Source: Cohnella mopanensis (lineage in GTDB: Bacteria; Bacillota; Bacilli; Paenibacillales; Paenibacillaceae). From it: a stretch of DNA of 64,000 nt. The stretch spans positions 1 to 64,000 of the forward strand of contig NZ_JAKRWM010000004.1 in NCBI RefSeq assembly GCF_022352055.1. The letters are read 5' to 3'. The stretch's first letter is position 1. Every line of letters begins with the position of its first letter. The notes under the pieces were generated by a model. That model saw only the letters and a list, made by a program, of their open reading frames with translations, had not been told where the DNA came from and ran no database searches. Both the position numbers and the translations under genes were made by a program. Positions 58,440 to 64,000 of the stretch are shown here, piece after piece.

Positions 58440-59780
58440 ATGATAACGTCATCTGTTCTTTATTTGCCAATCGGACGCCGCACATTCGATATGGAAGCGG
58501 CGAAAGCGGTATGGAAATCATCGTCGGAATGGTTGATCCAGCAATGCGACACGGTCTATCAACCTGAAGCGATCGTGACTTCGATCGAGGAGCTGCAAGC
58601 TTTTCTGGATTCGGTGCGGGGTCAGAGGTTTGATTCGGTACTCTACCAAAGCGTAACGTTCGCGGATGGTGAATTTGCTAGTCAAGTATTAGCCTTTACG
58701 GAAGCGCCTTTTATCGTCTGGTCCGTAAGAGAGCCAAGCGTAGGCGGTCGGCTTCGTCTTAATTCCTTAACCGGGGGTAACAGCACCTGCAATGTATTGC
58801 AAAATCATCGCCGTCCTTTCGCATTCGTATTCGGTAATCCTGACGAGACGGCTCTTCAGGAGCAGTTGCTTCGACAAGTGCAGGTTCAACGGCTGATTGG
58901 GGATTTGGGACAGCTGTCCATTGGTGTCATTGGGGATCATCCGCCGGGCTTTTTCTTCTCGGATGCGAATGAATCTATGCTACGGGACCAATTAGGCGTT
59001 CGCCTTCACAAGCTGGATTTGCACCAAGCCTTCAAGGAATCGCTTCAGGTGGAGGAAGATCGCTGGCAGGCGGCGATCACACGCGCCGAGGAGCAGGTAG
59101 TCGGATTGAACCGTTCAGAGCAAACGGTTGTCAGATTCGCTCAATTTTATACGTATGTTCAAGATTATATACAAGCCAATCGCATTGGAGCGGTTGCGGT
59201 ACGTTGCTGGCCGGATTTCTTCACTGAGCTTGGAGCGGCCGCTTGTTCTACCCTTTCACAGCTTACGGAAGTTGGCGTGATGGCCTCTTGCGAATCGGAT
59301 ATTCATGGCGCGATTTCCATGTACATTCTTCATCAGTTGAGCCGGGGAAGCGCACCTTATTTGGGGGATCTCGTCCATGTGAACGAGGAGAGTAATTCGG
59401 TCGTGTTCTGGCATTGCGGGGCGGGAGCGTACTCATTGGCCCATTCTCATACCGGAGCGCGGGCAGGCGTCCACCCGAACCGCAAGCTTGGATTTACGAT
59501 GGATTTCGGCTTGAAGCCAGGAGGGGTAACCATCTTCAGGCTCGGATCGACGCCGGATGGATACCGGTTGCTGATTATGAAGGGAGAGGCACTCGATGTC
59601 CCGCAGCCATTCCATGGCACCTCTGTGGAGGTCGCGCTTTCCACGCCAGTGCTCAGTACGCTGAACAGTTTGATGATAGAAGGGTTCGAGCCTCATTATG
59701 CGATTGTATATGACGATGTAGCGGATACTTTAGTAGAGTTTGGCAGACAACTTAATATCCCGACCGTCATCTATGTTTGA
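58440..59780 (+). CDS. Fucose-isomerase-like protein, probable sulfoquinovose isomerase
   Basis: 446 aa. It belongs to the L-fucose/arabinose isomerase-like superfamily: VRCWPDFF (residues 255-261), CESDIHGA with probable metal ligands Glu285 and Asp287, PYLGDLVHVNEE, and His325 (FWHCGAG). Such enzymes interconvert aldoses and ketoses with Mn or Mg. In this operon the logical reaction is sulfoquinovose to 6-deoxy-6-sulfofructose, replacing the unrelated YihS of E. coli. I chose the ATG at 58440 (GAGGTGGG seven bases upstream). Confidence 0.8.
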   Translation: MITSSVLYLPIGRRTFDMEAAKAVWKSSSEWLIQQCDTVYQPEAIVTSIEELQAFLDSVRGQRFDSVLYQSVTFADGEFASQVLAFTEAPFIVWSVREPSVGGRLRLNSLTGGNSTCNVLQNHRRPFAFVFGNPDETALQEQLLRQVQVQRLIGDLGQLSIGVIGDHPPGFFFSDANESMLRDQLGVRLHKLDLHQAFKESLQVEEDRWQAAITRAEEQVVGLNRSEQTVVRFAQFYTYVQDYIQANRIGAVAVRCWPDFFTELGAAACSTLSQLTEVGVMASCESDIHGAISMYILHQLSRGSAPYLGDLVHVNEESNSVVFWHCGAGAYSLAHSHTGARAGVHPNRKLGFTMDFGLKPGGVTIFRLGSTPDGYRLLIMKGEALDVPQPFHGTSVEVALSTPVLSTLNSLMIEGFEPHYAIVYDDVADTLVEFGRQLNIPTVIYV

Positions 59781-59799
59781 CTGAAAGGAAGAATTAGCT

Positions 59800-60996
59800 A
59801 TGCGTAAAGTGGCCATTGGTCAAGCCGGAGGGCCTACGGCTGTCTTGAACGCCAGTCTAGTTGGATTGGTAGAAGGATTATATGGGAGTAGCGAGATTTA
59901 TCCTGTCCATGACGGTTACCAAGGCTTGGTTGAACGAAATTACGGGCAGTTAAATCACAGCGGATACGAATGGATTAGACAGCATGCCGTTGTACCTGGC
60001 GCATGTTTAGGAGCCGGCAGATATGATTTCTCTTCTGATTTAATGGAGCGTGCGCTCAATCAGTTGAAGCTGGACGATATTCATACGCTCGCGTTTATCG
60101 GGGGCAATGGCACGATGGCCGCGTTGCAGCGGATGGGGGACATGGCCCGGCAGATGGGCTATGAGCTTCAGACTATAGGCGTTCCTAAGACAGTGGACAA
60201 TGATTTGTGCGAGACCGACCATGCTCCCGGATTCGCTAGCGCGGCCAAGTATGTGATGCTATCGGTAAGAAATATCGTGAAAGATCTAGAAGCGATGAGA
60301 AATTTCGAGCAAGTGCGCATCATCGAGACAATGGGGCGAAACGCGGGGTGGCTAGCGCTTAGCAGCGGATTTTTGCGGTCATCCGATCAAGACGGGCCTC
60401 ATCATATTTATATCCCGGAGATTGCGGTCTCAAGCGAGGAGTTTCTGAAGAGCGTAGGGGAAACCGTTAAGGTAAACGGTACGGCAACGATTGTCGTCAG
60501 CGAAGGATTTTCCTTCGCCGGCGAGGATAAAATTGAAAGAAACGTTGTGAATGGCAGACAAATTCTAGGGGGTATATCGAGTCGAATGGAGCAACTGATT
60601 CGAGACCAATTCGGCTTTAATGTACGTTCTGAGAATCTGGGCATGAACCAACGCAGCGCATCTTATGCGGTGTCTCTTCAGGATCGCCAGGAAGCCTATG
60701 AAGTAGGCAAGCAGGCAGCTCTCTATATAAAAGAGGATTTATCCGGTCTAATGGTGAATATTCAAAGGCAAAACACAAAATGCTATAATTATACAGTGGG
60801 CCAAGTGCCTCTCGAGCAAGTTGCCCGCTCTGGGGAGAGACTTTTACCTGCCTCATACTTAGCGAATTTGCCTGAATATTACAACTGGTTGGGTCCAATT
60901 CTTGGAGAGTCTATTGCTCCATACCCGGCCAAGTGGAGGGAAATAAAGAATGAATCAACTATTTACCCCGAATTCGGTCGATCCCAAGAAAAATGA
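59800..60996 (+). CDS. PfkA-family kinase, probable sulfofructose kinase
   Basis: 398 aa. Phosphofructokinase fold with GQAGGPTAVLNASL, IGGNGTMAAL (residues 100-109) and GVPKTVDNDL (127-136; catalytic Asp133). By E. coli numbering it has Gly at 104 (ATP type) and Lys at 124 (common in PPi enzymes), and Asn where the Mg-binding Asp103 normally sits. It would phosphorylate sulfofructose at O1, as C6 carries the sulfonate. E. coli uses the PfkB-type YihV instead. ATG with AAGGAAG. It overlaps the GntR gene by 47 bases. Confidence 0.82.
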   Translation: MRKVAIGQAGGPTAVLNASLVGLVEGLYGSSEIYPVHDGYQGLVERNYGQLNHSGYEWIRQHAVVPGACLGAGRYDFSSDLMERALNQLKLDDIHTLAFIGGNGTMAALQRMGDMARQMGYELQTIGVPKTVDNDLCETDHAPGFASAAKYVMLSVRNIVKDLEAMRNFEQVRIIETMGRNAGWLALSSGFLRSSDQDGPHHIYIPEIAVSSEEFLKSVGETVKVNGTATIVVSEGFSFAGEDKIERNVVNGRQILGGISSRMEQLIRDQFGFNVRSENLGMNQRSASYAVSLQDRQEAYEVGKQAALYIKEDLSGLMVNIQRQNTKCYNYTVGQVPLEQVARSGERLLPASYLANLPEYYNWLGPILGESIAPYPAKWREIKNESTIYPEFGRSQEK

Positions 60997-61696
60997 ATCG
61001 CTCTACTTGCAAGTCAAGCAGGAGCTTCTGAAAAACATCCAAAATCAAACCTGGCGAACAGATTCTCTTATTCCGACAGAGCAAGAGCTGATGGATATGT
61101 TTAACGTTAGCAGAACGACCATCCGCCAAGCCATTACGATGCTGGTGCAGGATGGGTTGCTGGAAAAGCGCCAAGGAAAGGGCACGATCGTTCTGCCGAT
61201 GAAGCTGGTCAGCAATCTAGGGCGGTTGAGAGGATTCGCGGAAGAAGTCATGGAGCGGGGGATGGTTCCGCATTCCCGGTTAATCAGGGCGGAAATATTA
61301 TCGACGTTAAGCCACGAGAAGTCGATGCTTCAGCTTGGGGACAAAGAGTCCGTTTTATTAATAGAGCGAATCCGGTTCGCCAACGATACGCCGATCGCTT
61401 TAGAAAGAAGCTGCTGGCCGGAGGAGATTGGCAGAATTCTTCTGAAGCATGATTTAAATACGGCTAAATACTATGAAATTCTTGAAAGCAATTATGTCTA
61501 TCTGAAGCAGGCAAACGAGAAAATATCGGCGATTAACGCAACGCTTCCGGAAGCCGATCAGTTAGGTATTCGTGCAGGCGAAGCAATGCTGGAGATGACC
61601 CGATTAAGCTACGGCTTGGATGGACATCCCATTGAGTTTACGAAGACCAAGTATCGAAGCGATCAATATAGTTACGACATTGAACTTATTAGATAG
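60950..61696 (+). CDS. GntR-family (HutC/UTRA) transcriptional regulator
   Basis: 248 aa. The winged helix is at residues ~17-83 (SLYLQVKQELLKNIQNQTW, IPTEQELMDMFNVSRTTIRQAITMLVQDGLLEKRQGKGT) and the rest is a UTRA ligand-binding domain (VLLIERIRFANDTPIALERS, EMTRLSYGLDGHPIEFTKTKYRSDQYSY). It starts inside the kinase gene. It probably represses the operon via the motif at 52439 and 62588; the inducer could be sulfoquinovose or a phosphorylated intermediate. Confidence 0.92.
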   Translation: MNQLFTPNSVDPKKNESLYLQVKQELLKNIQNQTWRTDSLIPTEQELMDMFNVSRTTIRQAITMLVQDGLLEKRQGKGTIVLPMKLVSNLGRLRGFAEEVMERGMVPHSRLIRAEILSTLSHEKSMLQLGDKESVLLIERIRFANDTPIALERSCWPEEIGRILLKHDLNTAKYYEILESNYVYLKQANEKISAINATLPEADQLGIRAGEAMLEMTRLSYGLDGHPIEFTKTKYRSDQYSYDIELIR

Positions 61697-61711
61697 GAAG
61701 AGGATGAGAAT

Positions 61712-62578
61712 ATGCCGTTTATATCCGGAACGGAATTATTAAAGCAAGCTTGGCAGCGTAAGTATGCAGTCGGGGCTTTCAGCGCACATAATGCAGAGAC
61801 GATCCAAGCGATTCTCATGGCTGCCGAGGAAGAACAGTCGCCGGTCATGATCCAGATCGGTCAGCGGGTCATTCATCATATTGGCTTGGAAGCGATGAAG
61901 GTGATGATCGATACATTAGCCAAAGACGTTAGCGTACCGGTGTGCATTCATCTGGATCATAGCCGCCAATACGTTCAGACGATTCAGGCGATTCAATTAG
62001 GATTCCAGTCCGTCATGTTTGACGGCTCGGCTCTCTCTTTTGAAGAGAATACGGCGTGGACACGCAAAGTGGTCGAGGTGGCGCGCGCGCTGAACATAGG
62101 CTCGGAAGGCGAAATCGGCAAAATCGGAGGTACCGAGGATGATATCACCGTAGCGGAGGAAGATGCGATGATCACCTCTGTTCATGAAGCTGTCTCCTTT
62201 GTTGAAGCGACGGATGTGGACTACTTAGCGGTATCGATAGGTACAGCGCATGGCATGTATAAGAAACCTCCTAAGCTTGCATTGGATCGGTTGAAGGAAA
62301 TTAGCGAAGCCGTGAATCGGCCGATTGTGCTGCATGGAGGATCGGATGTGCCGGATGAGCAAATCCGTCAAGCGATTGCACAGGGCATCGCCAAAATCAA
62401 CGTGGATACAGAGCTAAGACAAACCTTCACGCTTGGCATGCAGGACATTCTCGACGCCGATCGCGAAGAATATCACCTAGCGGTTTCTCTCGGCAAAGGC
62501 AGAGAGAGAATGAAGCTGAAGGTGCAGGAGAAAATCCGTTTGTTTGGCAGCGCGGGGAAATCCAAAGAATTCGCTTAA
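61712..62578 (+). CDS. Class II aldolase, probable sulfofructose-1-phosphate aldolase
   Basis: 288 aa, class II fructose-bisphosphate/tagatose-bisphosphate aldolase family. Catalytic Asp82 and zinc-binding His83 (CIHLDHSRQYVQT), Glu134 (SEGEIGKIGG), His180 (SIGTAHGMY), His208 (VLHGGSD) and the DHAP phosphate region INVDTELRQTFT are all present. It should split sulfofructose-1-phosphate into DHAP and sulfolactaldehyde. E. coli uses the class I enzyme YihT for this. Confidence 0.85.
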   Translation: MPFISGTELLKQAWQRKYAVGAFSAHNAETIQAILMAAEEEQSPVMIQIGQRVIHHIGLEAMKVMIDTLAKDVSVPVCIHLDHSRQYVQTIQAIQLGFQSVMFDGSALSFEENTAWTRKVVEVARALNIGSEGEIGKIGGTEDDITVAEEDAMITSVHEAVSFVEATDVDYLAVSIGTAHGMYKKPPKLALDRLKEISEAVNRPIVLHGGSDVPDEQIRQAIAQGIAKINVDTELRQTFTLGMQDILDADREEYHLAVSLGKGRERMKLKVQEKIRLFGSAGKSKEFA

Positions 62579-62587
62579 CTAAAGACT

Positions 62588-62602
62588 TAAAGATAGTGAT
62601 GT
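62588..62602 (+). promoter_or_regulatory. Second copy of the operator-like motif
   Basis: TAAAGATAGTGATGT, identical over 15 bases to 52439-52453, in the 48-base gap between the aldolase and dehydrogenase genes. It overlaps a short ATAGT-N6-ACTAT inverted repeat. Confidence 0.65.
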
Positions 62603-62626
62603 TACTATGAATTTGAGGTGATCTTT

Positions 62627-64000
62627 ATGCATCAAACCTATGGAATATGGATAAATGGAAGCTGGGAGCAGACGTCTCGGACGATGGATGTCTTGGATAA
62701 ATATACGCAACAGAAAGTAACTACCATTGCCGTTGCGGAAGAGCAACATATTACCCGGATGGTTGAATGCGCGCAGGATGCGTTGCGTAAGCCTTTCGGC
62801 AGCTATGATCGGTATAAAGTTTTGTCGAAAGCAGCAGAGTTACTTGTGCAACGAAGAGAACAATTTGCTGGGGTGCTTGTGAAAGAAGTCGGCAAGCCCA
62901 TTAGAGATTCGCTAGGCGAGGTTGACCGGGCTGCGCAAACGTTATTGATTTCTGCCGAGGAAGCGAAACGGATTCATGGGGAAGGCGTACCGGTTGAGGC
63001 GGCTCCCGGATCGGAGAATCGAATGGCCTTCTCCATTCGGGTTCCTGTCGGCATAATTGCGGCGATTACGCCATTTAACGTTCCATTGAATCTAGTGTGT
63101 CACAAAGTTGGACCTGCGTTAGCGGCGGGAAATGCGGTCATCTTGAAGCCTTCGGAGGTAACGCCGACAGTATCGTTGCTATTGGCTGAGCTATTCGCAG
63201 AAGCGGGCTTGCCATCAGGCCGTCTAAACGTAGCTACCGGATTCGGGCCGGAAATCGGCGCCTGGCTTGTCGCTAACCCGTTAGTGCGCATGTTCTCGTT
63301 TACGGGAAGCGTAAGGGTAGGCGAATGGCTACGGCAGCATGCAGGAGTTCGTAAAGTGGCATTAGAGCTAGGCAACAACTCTGCCAATATCGTACACAAG
63401 GATTGCAATCTGGACCAAGCGGTTGAGATGATCGCAACAAAAGCGTTTAATAACGCGGGCCAAGTTTGTATATCCGTTCAAAGGGTATTCGTACATGAAA
63501 AGATCAAGCAAGAATTTCTTTCTAAACTGATCGAACGCACCAGGCGCCTAATCGTCGGTAATCCGCAAGAGGAGAAAACCGATATCGGTCCTATGATCAG
63601 CCTGCGGGAAGCGGAGAGAGTCGAAAGCTGGGTGCGGGAAGCGGTGATCGAAGGAGCATCCCTTGCGATCGGTGGGAAGCGGGAAGGTTCTGTTTATTAT
63701 CCGACGATCTTAACTAACGTGAAGCCGACGATGAAAGTGTACTCCATGGAGGTATTTGGACCAGTCGTTGCTATAGACACTTACAGTGAGGAAAATGAAG
63801 TCATTGCCAAGGTGAACGATTCCGATTATGGGCTTCAGGCCGGTTTATTCACTTCTGATCTCGGATTTGCCATGAAGGCGGCAAGAGAGCTCGAAGTTGG
63901 CGGCTTGATAATTAACGATGCTTCCGCTTATCGCGTCGATCAAATGCCTTATGGCGGTGTTAAGAACAGCGGTACGGGCAAAGAAGGGCCTTCATATGCA
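62627..64000 (+). CDS. Aldehyde dehydrogenase, probable sulfolactaldehyde dehydrogenase (cut by window end)
   Basis: 458 codons seen with no stop; the C-terminus lies beyond the window. GabD/ALDH family: Asn151 (ITPFNVPLN), VILKPSEVTP, catalytic Glu247 (ALELGNNSAN) and Cys281 (NNAGQVCISVQR). In sulfoquinovose pathways such enzymes oxidise sulfolactaldehyde to sulfolactate with NAD(P). The ATG has a GAGGTGA site. The function is inferred from the neighbours; succinate semialdehyde is the usual alternative substrate. Confidence 0.85.
   Translation, partial: MHQTYGIWINGSWEQTSRTMDVLDKYTQQKVTTIAVAEEQHITRMVECAQDALRKPFGSYDRYKVLSKAAELLVQRREQFAGVLVKEVGKPIRDSLGEVDRAAQTLLISAEEAKRIHGEGVPVEAAPGSENRMAFSIRVPVGIIAAITPFNVPLNLVCHKVGPALAAGNAVILKPSEVTPTVSLLLAELFAEAGLPSGRLNVATGFGPEIGAWLVANPLVRMFSFTGSVRVGEWLRQHAGVRKVALELGNNSANIVHKDCNLDQAVEMIATKAFNNAGQVCISVQRVFVHEKIKQEFLSKLIERTRRLIVGNPQEEKTDIGPMISLREAERVESWVREAVIEGASLAIGGKREGSVYYPTILTNVKPTMKVYSMEVFGPVVAIDTYSEENEVIAKVNDSDYGLQAGLFTSDLGFAMKAARELEVGGLIINDASAYRVDQMPYGGVKNSGTGKEGPSYA

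Overview
This window is the replication-origin region of a Firmicutes chromosome, most likely from the Paenibacillaceae (Paenibacillus/Cohnella type). The evidence is the gene order: gyrA, an ATP-grasp gene, gyrB, remB, recF, S4, dnaN and dnaA read away from oriC on the minus strand, and rpmH, rnpA, yidC, jag, mnmE, mnmG, rsmG, noc, parA and parB read away from it on the plus strand. Three perfect parS sites, spore-related genes (yyaC, yheC/D-like, noc), Gram-positive ribosome binding sites and frequent TTG/GTG starts agree. A leftward rRNA-type promoter and rRNA-like leader at the left edge suggest that an rRNA operon begins just outside the window.

Layout. 0-11 kb: HD-GYP protein, gyrA, yheC/D-like, gyrB, remB, recF, yaaA, dnaN, dnaA (minus strand, except yheC/D). 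9.7-11.6 kb: bipartite oriC with several DnaA boxes on both sides of dnaA. 11.6-21 kb: translation, membrane-insertion, tRNA-modification and segregation genes. 21-25 kb: a cysteine-desulfurase-like enzyme, DUF4446, yyaC, DUF3343, mscS, DUF951 and tRNA-Ser(CGA). 25-28.4 kb: a large lipoprotein with a transglutaminase-like domain, a 500-base stretch without a recognised gene, and yjzC. 28.4-31 kb: rpsF-ssb-rpsR and an LrgA/LrgB pair. 31-36 kb: a MerR/hydrolase pair flanked by two related hairpins, an ABC exporter and an LCP protein. 36-45 kb: CBS protein, membrane-anchored amidohydrolase, DUF2232, gdpP, rplI, dnaB and purA with a textbook pair of PurBoxes. 45-52 kb: a GbsR-type regulator, an opuA-type glycine-betaine importer and an RND exporter.

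52.4-64 kb is the most distinctive part. One operon encodes an ABC sugar importer without its ATPase, a DUF4867 cupin-like protein, a GH31 enzyme, a fucose-isomerase-like protein, a PfkA-family kinase, a GntR regulator, a class II aldolase and an aldehyde dehydrogenase cut by the window end. The GH31 protein matches the sulfoquinovosidase YihQ closely, with catalytic and sulfonate-binding residues all shifted by one position relative to E. coli. This points to a sulfoquinovose pathway: release of sulfoquinovose from its glycoside, isomerisation to sulfofructose, phosphorylation, cleavage to DHAP and sulfolactaldehyde, and oxidation to sulfolactate. The isomerase, kinase and aldolase come from different families than the E. 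coli YihS/YihV/YihT enzymes, so this resembles the variant called sulfo-EMP2. Which protein is the isomerase, and what DUF4867 does, remain open. An identical 15-base motif lies downstream of the operon promoter and just before the dehydrogenase gene, and is a likely operator for the GntR regulator.
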